Source: Pisaster brevispinus (taxonomy: Eukaryota > Echinodermata > Asteroidea > Forcipulatida > Asteriidae). Taken from it: DNA of 64,000 nucleotides. The notes under the pieces are model-generated. The model was not told where the DNA came from and searched no databases. It saw only the letters and a list, made by a program, of their open reading frames with translations. Made by a program: the position numbers and the translations under genes. The stretch spans positions 19,686,742 through 19,750,741 of the forward strand of contig JAMKCF010000003.1 of NCBI GenBank assembly GCA_023634235.1, read 5' to 3'. Below, piece after piece: positions 12,317-27,000 of the stretch; the first letter of the stretch is position 1, and each line of letters starts with the position of its first letter.

Positions 12317-15300
12317 GTTCGAATCGGGGCAAGGTCCATGAGTCTTTTTCTTTTTTTCTGAGTCTAAAGATTTGAATCATGATTTCACCTATGAGGTAGG
12401 AATTTCGCATGTCTTTGCGAGGAACAGATAGCCCTGTGGTTAGGAGATAGTTTACTAGAGGTTCGGGACCACGGTTCGAATCCCGGTAGGGTCCTTGGCT
12501 CACTTTTTTTTCTGAGTCTAAAGATTTGAATCATGATTTCACTTATGTCGTAAGAATTTCGCATGTCTTTGCGTGGAACAGATAGCCCAGTGGTTGGGAG
12601 ATAGTTTCTGGTGAATAGGACTACGGTTCGAATTCCGGCAGTGTCCTTGATTCACTTTTTCTTTTTTCTGAGCCTAAAGATTTGAATCATGATTTCACTT
12701 ATGAGGTAAGAATTTCGCATGTCTTTGCGTGGAACACATAGCCCAGTGGTTGGGAGATAGTTTACTAGCGGATCGGGACCACGGTTCGAATCCCGGTAGG
12801 GTCCTTGATTCACTTTTTTTTCTGAGTCTAAAGATTTGAATCATGATTTCACTTATGAGGTAAGAATTTCGCATGTCTTTGCGTGGAACAGATAGCCCAG
12901 TGGTTGGGAGATAGTTTCTGGTGGATCGGGACCACGGTTCGAATCCCGGCAAGGTCCTTGATTCACTTTTTCTTTTTTCTGAGTCTTAAGCTTAGAATCA
13001 TGTTTTCAATTATGAGGTAAGAATTTCGCTTGTGTTTGCGTGGAACAGATAGCCCAGTGGTTGGGAGATAGTTTCTGGTGGATCGGGACCACGGTTCGAA
13101 TCCCGGCAGTGTCCTTGATTCACTTTTTTTTTCTGAGTCTAAAGATTTGAATCATGATTTCACTTATGAGGTAAGAATTTCGCATGTCTTTGCGTGGAAC
13201 AGATAGCCCAGTGGTTGGGAGATAGTTTCTGGTGAATAGGACAACGGTTCGAATTCCGGCAGTGTCCTTGATTCACTTTTTCTTTTTTCTGAGCCTAAAG
13301 ATTTGAATCATGATTTCACTTATGAGGTAAGAATTTCGCATGTCTTTGCGTGGAACACATAGCCCAGTGGTTGGGAGATAGTTTACTAGCGGATCGGGAC
13401 CACGGTTCGAATCCCGGCAGTGTCCTTGATTCACTTTTTCTTTTTTCAGAGTCTAAAGATTTGAATTATGATTTCACTTATGAGGTAAGAATTTCGCATG
13501 TCTTTGCGTGGAACAGATAGCCCAGTGGTCGGGAGATAGTTTCTGGTAGATCGGGACCACAGTTCGAATCGGTGCAAGGTCCTTGATTCACTTTTTTTTC
13601 TGAGTCTAAAGATTTGAATCATGATTTCACTCATGACGTAGAAATTCCGCTTGTCATTGCGTGGAACAGATAGCCCAGTGGTTGGGAGATAGTTTCTGGT
13701 GGGTCGGGACCACGGTTCGAATCCTGGCAAGGTCCATGAGTCTTTTTCTTTTTTTCTAAGTCTAAAGATTTGAATCATGATTTCACTTATGAGGTAGGAA
13801 TTTCGCTTGTCTTTGCGTGGAACTGATAGCCCAGTGGTTGGGATATAGTTTCTGGTAGATCGGGACCACGGTTCGAATCCCGGTAGGGTCCTTGATTCAC
13901 TTTTTCTTTTTTCTGAGTCTAAAGATTTGAATCATGATTTCACTTATGAGCTAGGAATTTCGCATGTCTTTGGGTGGAACAGATAGCCCAGTGGTTGGGA
14001 GATAGTTTCTGGTGGATCGGGACCACTGTTCGAATCCTGGTAGGGTCCTTGATTCACTTTTTCTTTTTTCTGAGTCTAAAGATTTGAATCATGATTTCAC
14101 TTATGAGGTAGGAAATTCGCATGTCTTTGCGTTGAACAGATAGCCCAGTCGTTGGGAGTAGTTTCTGGTGGGTCGGGACCACGGTTCGAATCCCGGTAAG
14201 GTCCTTGATTCACTTTTTCTTTTTTCTGAGTATAAAGATTTGAATCATGATTTCACTTTTGAGGTAGGAATTTCGCATGTCTTTGGGTGGGACAGATAGC
14301 CCAATGTTTATGAGATAGTTTACTAGAGGATCGGGACCACGGTTCGAATCCCGCCAGTGTCCTTGATTCACTTTTTTCTGAGTCTAAAGATTTGAATCAT
14401 GTTTTCACTTATGAGGTAAGAATTTCGCATGTCTTTGCGTGGAACAGATAGCCCAGTGGTTGGGAGATAGTTTCTGGTGGATCGGGACCACGGTTCGAAT
14501 CCCGGCAGTGTCCTTGATTCACTTTTTTTTTCTGAGTCTAAAGATTTGAATCATGATTTCACTTATGAGGTAAGAATTTCGCATGTCTTTGCGTGGAACA
14601 GATAGCCCAGTGGTTGGGAGATAGTTTCTGGTGGATCGGGACCACGGTTCGAATCCCGGCAGTGTCCTTGATTCACTTTTTTTTCTGAGTCTAAAGATTT
14701 GAATCATGATTTCACTTATGACGTAAGAATTTCGCATGTCTTTGCTTTGAACACATAGCCCAGTGGTTGGAAGATAGTTTCTGGTGGATCGGGACCACGG
14801 TTCGAATCGGGGCAAGGTCCATGAGTCTTTTTCTTTTTTTCTGAGTCTAAAGATTTGAATCATGATTTCACCTATGAGGTAGGAATTTCGCATGTCTTTG
14901 CGAGGAACAGATAGCCCTGTGGTTAGGAGATAGTTTACTAGAGGTTCGGGACCACGGTTCGAATCCCGGTAGGGTCCTTGGCTCACTTTTTTTTCTGAGT
15001 CTAAAGATTTGAATCATGATTTCACTTATGTCGTAAGAATTTCGCATGTCTTTGCGTGGAACAGATAGCCCAGTGGTTGGGAGATAGTTTCTGGTGAATA
15101 GGACTACGGTTCGAATTCCGGCAGTGTCCTTGATTCACTTTTTCTTTTTTCTGAGCCTAAAGATTTGAATCATGATTTCACTTATGAGGTAAGAATTTCG
15201 CATGTCTTTGCGTGGAACACATAGCCCAGTGGTTGGGAGATAGTTTACTAGCGGATCGGGACCACGGTTCGAATCCCGGTAGGGTCCTTGATTCACTTTT

Positions 15301-17282
15301 TTTTCTGAGTCTAAAGATTTGAATCATGATTTCACTTATGAGGTAAGAATTTCGCATGTCTTTGCGTGGAACAGATAGCCCAGTGGTTGGGAGATAGTTT
15401 CTGGTGGATCGGGACCACGGTTCGAATCCCGGCAAGGTCCTTGATTCACTTTTTCTTTTTTCTGAGTCTTAAGCTTAGAATCATGTTTTCAATTATGAGG
15501 TAAGAATTTCGCTTGTGTTTGCGTGGAACAGATAGCCCAGTGGTTGGGAGATAGTTTCTGGTGGATCGGGACCACGGTTCGAATCCCGGCAGTGTCCTTG
15601 ATTCACTTTTTTTTTCTGAGTCTAAAGATTTGAATCATGATTTCACTTATGAGGTAAGAATTTCGCATGTCTTTGCGTGGAACAGATAGCCCAGTGGTTG
15701 GGAGATAGTTTCTGGTGAATAGGACAACGGTTCGAATTCCGGCAGTGTCCTTGATTCACTTTTTCTTTTTTCTGAGCCTAAAGATTTGAATCATGATTTC
15801 ACTTATGAGGTAAGAATTTCGCATGTCTTTGCGTGGAACACATAGCCCAGTGGTTGGGAGATAGTTTACTAGCGGATCGGGACCACGGTTCGAATCCCGG
15901 CAGTGTCCTTGATTCACTTTTTCTTTTTTCAGAGTCTAAAGATTTGAATTATGATTTCACTTATGAGGTAAGAATTTCGCATGTCTTTGCGTGGAACAGA
16001 TAGCCCAGTGGTCGGGAGATAGTTTCTGGTAGATCGGGACCACAGTTCGAATCGGTGCAAGGTCCTTGATTCACTTTTTTTTCTGAGTCTAAAGATTTGA
16101 ATCATGATTTCACTCATGACGTAGAAATTCCGCTTGTCATTGCGTGGAACAGATAGCCCAGTGGTTGGGAGATAGTTTCTGGTGGGTCGGGACCACGGTT
16201 CGAATCCTGGCAAGGTCCATGAGTCTTTTTCTTTTTTTCTAAGTCTAAAGATTTGAATCATGATTTCACTTATGAGGTAGGAATTTCGCTTGTCTTTGCG
16301 TGGAACTGATAGCCCAGTGGTTGGGATATAGTTTCTGGTAGATCGGGACCACGGTTCGAATCCCGGTAGGGTCCTTGATTCACTTTTTCTTTTTTCTGAG
16401 TCTAAAGATTTGAATCATGATTTCACTTATGAGCTAGGAATTTCGCATGTCTTTGGGTGGAACAGATAGCCCAGTGGTTGGGAGATAGTTTCTGGTGGAT
16501 CGGGACCACTGTTCGAATCCTGGTAGGGTCCTTGATTCACTTTTTCTTTTTTCTGAGTCTAAAGATTTGAATCATGATTTCACTTATGAGGTAGGAAATT
16601 CGCATGTCTTTGCGTTGAACAGATAGCCCAGTCGTTGGGAGTAGTTTCTGGTGGGTCGGGACCACGGTTCGAATCCCGGTAAGGTCCTTGATTCACTTTT
16701 TCTTTTTTCTGAGTATAAAGATTTGAATCATGATTTCACTTTTGAGGTAGGAATTTCGCATGTCTTTGGGTGGGACAGATAGCCCAATGTTTATGAGATA
16801 GTTTACTAGAGGATCGGGACCACGGTTCGAATCCCGCCAGTGTCCTTGATTCACTTTTTTCTGAGTCTAAAGATTTGAATCATGTTTTCACTTATGAGGT
16901 AAGAATTTCGCATGTCTTTGCGTGGAACAGATAGCCCAGTGGTTGGGAGATAGTTTCTGGTGGATCGGGACCACGGTTCGAATCCCGGCAGTGTCCTTGA
17001 TTCACTTTTTTTTTCTGAGTCTAAAGATTTGAATCATGATTTCACTTATGAGGTAAGAATTTCGCATGTCTTTGCGTGGAACAGATAGCCCAGTGGTTGG
17101 GAGATAGTTTCTGGTGGATCGGGACCACGGTTCGAATCCCGGCAGTGTCCTTGATTCACTTTTTTTTCTGAGTCTAAAGATTTGAATCATGATTTCACTT
17201 ATGACGTAAGAATTTCGCATGTCTTTGCTTTGAACACATAGCCCAGTGGTTGGAAGATAGTTTCTGGTGGATCGGGACCACG
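12317..17282 (+). repeat. 2,483 bp (16-monomer) tandem duplication
   Basis: Copy 1 is about 12,317-14,799 and copy 2 about 14,800-17,282. The offset is 2,483 bp at several independent markers: TTTGCGAGGAAC at 12,415 and 14,898; the open frames ending at 12,952 and 15,435; and those ending at 13,778 and 16,261, which translate identically. The switch between copies falls at the B box of the monomer near 14,790-14,808. There the sequence before the box resembles one monomer type (ACCACGG) and after it another (GAATCGGGGC). Exchange therefore occurred in or beside the promoter element. Confidence 0.85.
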
Positions 17283-20200
17283 GTTCGAATCCCGGCAAGG
17301 TCCATGATTCACTTTTTCTTTTTTCTGAGTCTTAAGATTTGAATCATGATTTCACGAATGAGGTAGGAATTTCGCTTGTCTTTGCGTGAAACAGATAGTC
17401 CAGTGGTTGGGAGATAGTTTCTGATACATCGGGACCACGGTTCGAATCCCGGCAGGGTCCTTGATTCACTTTTTCTTTTTTCTAAGTCTTTAGATTTGAA
17501 TTATGATTTCACTTATGAGGTAGGAATTTCGCTTGTCTTTACGTGGAACACATAGCACAGTGGTTGGGAGATAGTTTACTAGCGGATCGGGACCACGGTT
17601 CGAATCCCGGCAGTGTCCTTGATTCACTTTTTCTTTTTTCTGAGGCTAAAGATTTGAATCATGATTTCACTTATGAGGTAAGAATTTCGCATGTCTTTGC
17701 GTGGAACAGATAGCCCAGTGGTTGGGAGATAGTTTCTGGTGAATCGGGACCACGGTTCGAATCCCTGGCAAGGTCCTTGATTCACTTTTTCTTTTTTCTG
17801 AGTCTAAAGATTTGAATCATGATTTCACTTATGAGGTAGGAATTTCGCATGTCTTTGGGTGGAACAGATAGCCCAGTGTTTGTGAGATAGTTTACTAGAG
17901 GATCGGGACCACGGTTCGAATCCCGCCAGTGTCCTTGATTCACTTTTTTTCTGAGTCTAAAGATTTGAATCATGTTTTCACTTATGAGGTAAGAATTTCG
18001 CATGTCTTTGCGTGGAACAGATAGCCCAGTGGTTGGGAGATAGTTTCTGGTGGATCGGGACCAGGGTTCGAATCCCGGCAGTGTCCTTGATTCACTTTTT
18101 TTTCTGAGTCTAAAGATTTGAATCATGATTTCACTTATGACGTAAGAATTTCGCATGTCTTTGCTTTGAACACATAGCCCAGTGGTTGGGAGATAGTTTC
18201 TGGTGGATCGGGACCACGGTTCGAATCCCGGCAAGGTCCATGATTCACTTTTTCTTTTTTCTGAGTCTTAAGATTTGAATCATGATTTCACGAATGAGGT
18301 AGGAATTTCGCATGTCTTTGGGTGGGACAGATAGCCCAATGTTTATGAGATAGTTTACTAGAGGATCGGGACCACGGTTCGAATCCCGCCAGTCTCCTTG
18401 ATTCACTTTTTTTCTGAGTCTAAAGATTTGAATCATGTTTTCAATTATGAGGTAATAATTTCGCATGTCTTTGCGTGGAACAGATAGCCCAGTGGTTGGG
18501 AGATAGTTTCTGATGGATCGGGACCACGGTTCGAATCCCGGCAGTGTCCTTGATTCACTTTTTTTTCTGAGTCTAAAGATTTGAATCATGATTTCACTTA
18601 TGACGTAAGAATTTCGCATGTCTTTGCTTTGAACACATAGCCCAGTGGTTGGAAGATAGTTTCTGGTGGATCGGGACCACGGTTCGAATCCCGGCAAGGT
18701 CCATGATTCACTTTTTCTTTTTTCTGAGTCTTAAGATTTGAATCATGATTTCACGAATGAGGTAGGAATTTCGCTTGTCTTTGCGTGAAACAGATAGTCC
18801 AGTGGTTGGGAGATAGTTTCTGATACATCGGGACCACGGTTCGAATTTCGGCAGGGTCCTTGATTCACTTTTTCTTTTTTCTAAGTCTTTAGATTTGAAT
18901 TATGATTTCACTTATGAGGTAGGAATTTCGCTTGTCTTTACGTGGAACACATAGCACAGTGGTTGGGAGATAGTTTACTAGCGGATCGGGACCACGGTTC
19001 GAATCCCGGCAGTGTCCTTGATTCACTTTTTCTTTTTTCTGAGCCTAAAGATTTGAATCATGATTTCACTTATGAGGTAAGAATTTCGCATGTCTTTGCG
19101 TGGAACAGATAGCCCAGTGGTTGGGAGATAGTTTCTGGTGAATCGGGACCACGGTTCGAATCCCTGGCAAGGTCCTTGATTCACTTTTTCTTTTTTCTGA
19201 GTCTAAAGATTTGAATCATGATTTCACTTATGAGGTAGGAATTTCGCATGTCTTTGGGTGGAACAGATAGCCCAGTGTTTGTGAGATAGTTTACCAGAGG
19301 ATCGGGACCACGGTTCGAATCCCGCCAGTGTCCTTGATTCACTTTTTTTTCTGAGTCTAAAGATTTGAATCATGTTTTCACTTATGAGGTAAGAATTTCG
19401 CATGTCTTTGCGTGGAACAGATAGCCCAGTGGTTGGGAGATAGTTTCTGGTGGATCGGGACCAGGGTTCGAATCCCGGCAGTGTCCTTGATTCACTTTTT
19501 TTTCTGAGTCTAAAGATTTGAATCATGATTTCACTTATGACGTAAGAATTTCGCATGTCTTTGCTTTGAACACATAGCCCAGTGGTTGGGAGATAGTTTC
19601 TGGTGGATCGGGACCACGGTTCGAATCCCGGCAAGGTCCATGATTCACTTTTTCTTTTTTCTGAGTCTTAAGATTTGAATCATGATTTCACGAATGAGGT
19701 AGGAATTTCGCATGTCTTTGGGTGGGACAGATAGCCCAATGTTTATGAGATAGTTTACTAGAGGATCGGGACCACGGTTCGAATCCCGCCAGTCTCCTTG
19801 ATTCACTTTTTTTCTGAGTCTAAAGATTTGAATCATGTTTTCACTTATGAGGTAATAATTTCGCATGTCTTTGCGTGGAACAGATAGCCCAGTGGTTGGA
19901 AGATAGTTTCTGGTGGATCGGGACCACGGTTCGAATCCCGGCAAGGTCCATGATTCACTTTTCTTTTTTCTGAGTCTTAAGATTTGAATCATGATTTCAC
20001 GAATGAGGTAGGAATTTCGCTTGTCTTTGCGTGAAACAGATAGTCCAGTGGTTGGGAGATAGTTTCTGATACATCGGGACCACGGTTCGAATCCCGGCAG
20101 GGTCCTTGATTCACTTTTTCTTTTTTCTAAGTCTTTAGATTTGAATTATGATTTCACTTATGAGGTAGGAATTTCGCTTGTCTTTACGTGGAACACATAG

Positions 20201-21000
20201 CACAGTGGTTGGGAGATAGTTTACTAGCGGATCGGGACCACGGTTCGAATCCCGGCAGTGTCCTTGATTCACTTTTTCTTTTTTCTGAGCCTAAAGATTT
20301 GAATCATGATTTCACTTATGAGGTAAGAATTTCGCATGTCTTTGCGTGGAACAGATAGCCCAGTGGTTGGGAGATAGTTTCTGGTGAATCGGGACCACGG
20401 TTCGAATCCCTGGCAAGGTCCTTGATTCACTTTTTCTTTTTTCTGAGTCTAAAGATTTGAATCATGATTTCACTTATGAGGTAGGAATTTCGCATGTCTT
20501 TGGGTGGAACAGATAGCCCAGTGTTTGTGAGATAGTTTACTAGAGGATCGGGACCACGGTTCGAATCCCGCCAGTGTCCTTGATTCACTTTTTTTCTGAG
20601 TCTAAAGATTTGAATCATGTTTTCACTTATGAGGTAAGAATTTCGCATGTCTTTGCGTGGAACAGATAGCCCAGTGGTTGGGAGATAGTTTCTGGTGGAT
20701 CGGGACCAGGGTTCGAATCCCGGCAGTGTCCTTGATTCACTTTTTTTTCTGAGTCTAAAGATTTGAATCATGATTTCACTTATGACGTAAGAATTTCGCA
20801 TGTCTTTGCGTGGAACACATAGCCCAGTGGTTGGGAGTTAGTTTCTGGTGGATCGGGACCACGGTTCGAATCCCGGCAAGGTCCATGATTCACTTTTTCT
20901 TTTTTCTGAGTCTTAAGATTTGAATCATGATTTCACGAATGAGGTAGGAATTTCGCTTGTCATTGCGTGAAACAGATAGTCCAGTGGTTGGGAGATAGTT
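17283..21000 (+). repeat. 8-9-mer higher-order repeat, three copies
   Basis: The rare B-box tail TCCCTGGCAAGG appears at 17,762, 19,161 and 20,407, giving spacings of 1,399 and 1,246 bp (nine and eight monomers). Between these marks the same ordered series returns: TGTTTGTGAG monomer, GGACCAGGG monomer, GCTTTGAACACATAG monomer, TAGTCCAGTGG monomer and TAGCACAGTGG monomer. An internal 463 bp three-monomer repeat (17,782 onward against 18,245 onward) is nested inside. The unequal spacing shows that the higher-order unit has gained or lost single monomers. Confidence 0.75.
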
Positions 21001-24000
21001 TCTGATACATCGGGACCACGGTTCGAATCCCGGCAGGGTCCTTGATTCACTTTTTCTTTTTTCTAAGTCTTTAGATTTGAATTATGATTTCACTTATGAG
21101 GTAGGAATTTCGCTTGTCTTTACGTGGAACACATAGCCCAGTGGTCGGGAGATAGTTTACTAGCGGATCGGGACCACGGTTCGAATCCCGGCAGTGTCCT
21201 TGATTCACTTTTTCTTTTTTCTGAGCCTAAAGATTTGAATCATGATTTCACTTATGAGGTAAGAATTTCGCATGTCTTTGCGTGGAACACATAGCCCAGT
21301 GGTTGGGAGATAGTTTACTAGCGGATCGGGACCACGGTTCGAATCCCGGCAGTGTCCTTGATTCACTTTTTCTTTTTTCAGAGTCTAAAGATTTGAATTA
21401 TATTTTCACTTATGAGGTAAGAATTTCGCATGTCTTTGCGTGGAACAGATAGCCCAGTGGTCGGGAGATAGTTTCTGGTAGATCGGGACCAAGGTTCGAA
21501 TCGGGGCAAGGTCCTTGATTCACTTTTTTTCTGAGTCTAAAGATTTGAATCATGATTTCACTCATGACGTAGAAATTCCGCATGTCATTGCGTGGAACAG
21601 ATAGCCCAGTGGTTGGGAGATAGTTTCTGGTGGGTCGGGACCACGGTTCGAATCCTGGCAAGGTCCATGAGTCTTTTTCTTTTTTTCTGAGTCTAAAGAT
21701 TTGAATCATGATTTCACTTATGAGGTAGGAATTTCGCTTGTGTTTGCGTGGAACAGATAGCCCAGTGGTTGGGAGATATTTTCTGGTAGATCGGGACCAC
21801 GGTTCGAATCCCGGTAGGGTTTTTGATTCACTTTTTCTTTTTTCTGAGTCTAAAGATTTCTAATCATGATTTCACCTATGAGGTAGGAATTTCGCATGTC
21901 TTTGCGTGGAACAGATAGCCCTGTGGTTAGGAGATAGTTTACTAGAGGATCGGGACCACGGTTCGAATCCCGGTAGGGTCCTTGGCTCACTTTTTTTTCT
22001 GAGTCTGAAGATTTGAATCATGATTTCACTTATGTCGTAAGAATTTCGCATGTCTTTGCGTGGAACAGATAGCCCAGTGGTTGGGAGATAGTTTCTGGTG
22101 AATAGGACAACGGTTCGAATTCCGGCAGTGTCCTTGATTCACTTTTTCTTTTTTCTGAGCCTAAAGATTTGAATCATGATTTCACTTATGAGGTAGGAAT
22201 TTCGCATGTCTTTGCGTGGAACACATAGCCCAGTGGTTGGGAGATAGTTTCTGGTAGATCGGGACCACGGTTCGAATCCCGGTAGGGTTTTTGATTCACT
22301 TTTTCTTTTTTCTGAGTCTAAAGATTTCTAATCATGATTTCACCTATGAGGTAGGAATTTCGCATGTCTTTGCGTGGAACAGATAGCCCTGTGGTTAGGA
22401 GATAGTTTACTAGAGGATCGGGACCACGGTTCGAATCCCGGTAGGGTCCTTGGCTCACTTTTTTTTCTGAGTCTAAAGATTTGAATCATGATTTCGCTTA
22501 TGTCGTAAGAATTTCGCATGTCTTTGCGTGGAACAGATAGCCCAGTGGTTGGGAGATAGTTTCTGGTGAATAGGACAACGGTTCGAATTCCGGCAGTGTC
22601 CTTGATTCACTTTTTCTTTTTTCTGAGCCTAAAGATTTGAATCATGATTTCACTTATGAGGTAAGAATTTCGCATGTCTTTGCGTGGAACACATAGCCCA
22701 GTGGTTGGGAGATAGTTTACTAGCGGATCGGGACCACGGTTCGAATCCCGGCAGGGTCCTTGATTCACTTTTTTTTCTGAGTCTAAAGATTTGAATCATG
22801 ATTTCACTTATGAGGTAAGAATTTCGCATGTCTTTGCGTGGAACAGATAGCCCAGTGGTTGGGAAATAGTTTCTGGTGGATCGGGACCACGGTTCGAATC
22901 CCGGCAAGGTCCTTGATTCACTTTTTCTTTTTTCTGAGTCTTAAGCTTAGAATCATGTTTTCAATTATGAGGTAAGAATTTCGCTTGTTTTTGCTTGGAA
23001 CAGATAGCCCAGTGGTTGGGAGATAGTTTGTGGTGAATCGGGACCACGGTTCGAATCCCGGCAAGCTCCATGATTCACTTTTTGTTTTTTCTGAGTCTTA
23101 AGATTTGAATCATGATTTCTCGAAGAAGCTAGGAGTTTCGCTTGTCATTGCGTGAAACAGATAGCCCAGTGGTTGGGAGATAGTTTTTGGTAAATCGGGA
23201 CCACGGTTCGAATCCCGGCAGGGTCCTTGATTCACTTTTTCTTTTTTCTGAATCTAAAGATTTGAATCATGATTTCACTTATGAGGTAGGAATTTCGCTT
23301 GTGTTTGCGTGGAACAGTTAGCCCAGTGGTTGGGAGATAGTTTTTGGTGGATCGGGACCACGGTTCGAATCCCGGCAAGGTCCTTGATTCACTTTTTTTT
23401 TTCTGAGTCTTAAGATTTGAATCATGATTTCACGAATGAGGTAGGAATTTCGCTTGTCATTGCGTGAAACAGATAGTCCAGTGGTTGGGAGATAGTTTCT
23501 GATACATCGGGACCACGGTTCGAATTCCGGCAGGGTCCTTGATTCACTTTTTCTTTTTTCTAAGTCTTTAGATTTGAATTATGATTTCACTTATGAGGTA
23601 GGAATTTCGCTTGTCTTTACGTGGAACACATAGCACAGTGATTGGGAGATAGTTTACTAGCGGATCGGGACCACGGTTCGAATCCCGGCAGTGTCCTTGA
23701 TTCACTTTTTCTTTTTTCTGAGCCTAAAGATTTGAATCATGATTTCACTTATGAGGTAAGAATTTCGCATGTCTTTGCGTGGAACACATAGCCCAGTGGT
23801 TGGGAGATAGTTTACTAGCGGATCGGGACCACGTTTCGAATCCCGGCAGTGTCCTTGATTCACTTTTTCTTTTTTCAGAGTCTAAAGATTTGAATTATAA
23901 TTTCACTTATGAGGTAAGAATTTCGCATGTCTTTGCGTGGAACAGATAGCCCAGTGGTCGGGAGATAGTTTCTGGTAGATCGGGACCAAGGTTCGAATCG

Positions 24001-27000
24001 GGGCAAGGTCCTTGATTCACTTTTTTTTCTGAGTCTAAAGATTTGAATCATGATTTCACTCATGACGTAGAAATTCCGCATGTCATTGCGTGGAACAGAT
24101 AGCCCAGTGGTTGGGAGATAGTTTCTGGTGGGTCGGGACCACGGTTCGAATCCTGGCAAGGTCCATGAGTCTTTTTCTTTTTTTCTGAGTCTAAAGATTT
24201 GAATCATGATTTCACTTATGAGGTAGGAATTTCGCTTGTGTTTGCGTGGAACAGATAGCCCAGTGGTTGGGAGATAGTTTCTGGTAGATCGGGACCACGG
24301 TTCGAATCCCGGTAGGGTTTTTGATTCACTTTTTCTTTTTTCTGAGTCTAAAGATTTCTAATCATGATTTCACCTATGAGGTAGGAATTTCGCATGTCTT
24401 TGCGTGGAACAGATAGCCCTGTGGTTAGGAGATAGTTTACTAGAGGATCGGGACCACGGTTCGAATCCCGGTAGGGTCCTTGGCTCACTTTTTTTTCTGA
24501 GTCTAAAGATTTGAATCATGATTTCACTTATGTCGTAAGAATTTCGCATGTCTTTGCGTGGAACAGATAGCCCAGTGGTTGGGAGATAGTTTCTGGTGAA
24601 TAGGACAACGGTTCGAATTCCGGCAGTGTCCTTGATTCACTTTTTCTTTTTTCTGAGCCTAAAGATTTGAATCATGATTTCACTTATGAGGTAAGAATTT
24701 CGCATGTCTTTGCGTGGAACACATAGCCCAGTGGTTGGGAGATAGTTTACTAGCGGATCGGGACCACGGTTCGAATCCCGGTAGGGTCCTTGATTCACTT
24801 TTTTTTTCTGAGTCTAAAGATTTGAATCATGATTTCACTTATGAGGTAAGAATTTCGCATGTCTTTGCGTGGAACAGATAGCCCAGTGGTTGGGAAATAG
24901 TTTCTGGTGGATCGGGACCACGGTTCGAATCCCGGCAAGGTCCTTGATTCACTTTTTCTTTTTTCTGAGTCTTAAGCTTAGAATCATGTTTTCAATTATG
25001 AGGTAAGAATTTCGCTTGTTTTTGCTTGGAACAGATAGCCCAGTGGTTGGGAGATAGTTTGTGGTGGATCGGGACCACGGTTCGAATCCCGGCAAGCTCC
25101 ATGATTCACTTTTTGTTTTTTCTGAGTCTTAAGATTTGAATCATGATTTCTCGAAGGAGCTAGGAATTTCGCTTGTCATTGCGTGAAACAGATAGCCCAG
25201 TGGTTGGGAGATAGTTTCTGGTGAATAGGACAACGGTTAGAATTCCGGCAGTGTCCTTGATTCACTTTTTCTTTTTTCAGAGTCTAAAGATTTGAATTAT
25301 AATTTCACTTATGAGGTAAGAATTTCGCATGTCTTTGCGTGGAACAGATAGCCCAGTGGTCGGGAGATAGTTTCTGGTAGATCGGGACCAAGGTTCGAAT
25401 CGGGGCAAGGTCCTTGATTCACTTTTTTTTCTGAGTCTAAAGATTTGAATCATGATTTCACTCATGACGTAGAAATTCCGCATGTCATTGCGTGGAACAG
25501 ATAGCCCAGTGGTTGGGAGATAGTTTCTGGTGGGTCGGGACCACGGTTCGAATCCTGGCAAGGTCCATGAGTCTTTTTCTTTTTTTCTGAGTCTAAAGAT
25601 TTGAATCATGATTTCACTTATGAGGTAGGAATTTCGCTTGTGTTTGCGTGGAACAGATAGCCCAGTGGTTGGGAGATAGTTTCTGGTAGATCGGGACCAC
25701 GGTTCGAATCCCGGTAGGGTTTTTGATTCACTTTTTCTTTTTTCTGAGTCTAAAGATTTCTAATCATGATTTCACCTATGAGGTTGGAATTTCGCATGTC
25801 TTTGCGTGGAACAGATAGCCCTGTGGTTAGGAGATAGTTTACTAGAGGATCGGGACCACGGTTCGAATCCCGGTAGGGTCCTTGGCTCACTTTTTTTTCT
25901 GAGTCTAAAGATTTGAATCATGATTTCACTTATGTCGTAAGAATTTCGCATGTCTTTGCGTGGAACAGATAGCCCAGTGGTTGGGAGATAGTTTCTGGTG
26001 AATAGGACAACGGTTCGAATTTCGGCAGTGTCCTTGATTCACTTTTTCTTTTTTCTGAGCCTAAAGATTTGAATCATGATTTCACTTATGAGGTAAGAAT
26101 TTCGCATGTCTTTGCGTGGAACAGATAGCCCAGTGGTTGGGAGATAGTTTACTAGCGGATCGGGACCACGGTTCGAATCCCGGTAGGGTCCTTGATTCAC
26201 TTTTTTTTCTGAGTCTAAAGATTTGAATCATGATTTCACTTATGAGGTAAGAATTTCGCATGTCTTTGCGTGGAACAGATAGCCCAGTGGTTGGGAAATA
26301 GTTTCTGGTGGATCGGGACCACGGTTCGAATCCCGGCAAGGTCCTTGATTCACTTTTTCTTTTTTCTGAGTCTTAAGCTTAGAATCATGTTTTCAATTAT
26401 GAGGTAAGAATTTCGCTTGTTTTTGCTTGGAACAGATAGCCCAGTCGTTGGGAGATAGTTTCTGGTGGATGGGGACCACGGTTCGAATCCCGGCAAGGTC
26501 CTTGATTCACTTTTTCTTTTTTCTGAGTATAAAGATTTGAATCATGATTTCACTTTTGAGGTAGGAATTTCGCATGTCTTTGGGTGGGACAGATAGCCCA
26601 ATGTTTATGAGATAGTTTACTAGAGGATCGGGACCACGGTTCGAATCCCGCCAGTGTCCTTGATTCACTTTTTTTTCTCAGTCTAAAGATTTGAATCATG
26701 CTTTCACTTATGAGGTAAGAATTTCGCATGTCTTTGCGTGGAACAGATAGCCCAGTGGTTGGGAGATAGTTTCTGGTGGATCGGGACCACGGTTCGAATC
26801 CCGGCAGTGTCCTTGATTCACTTTTTTTTCTGAGTCTAAAGATTTGAATCATGATTTCACTTATGACGTAAGAATTTCGCATGTCTTTGCTTTGAACACA
26901 TAGCCCAGTGGTTGGGAGATAGTTTCTGGTGGATCGGGACCACGGTTCGAATCCCGGCAAGGTCCATGATTCACTTTTTCTTTTTTTCTGAGTCTTAAGA

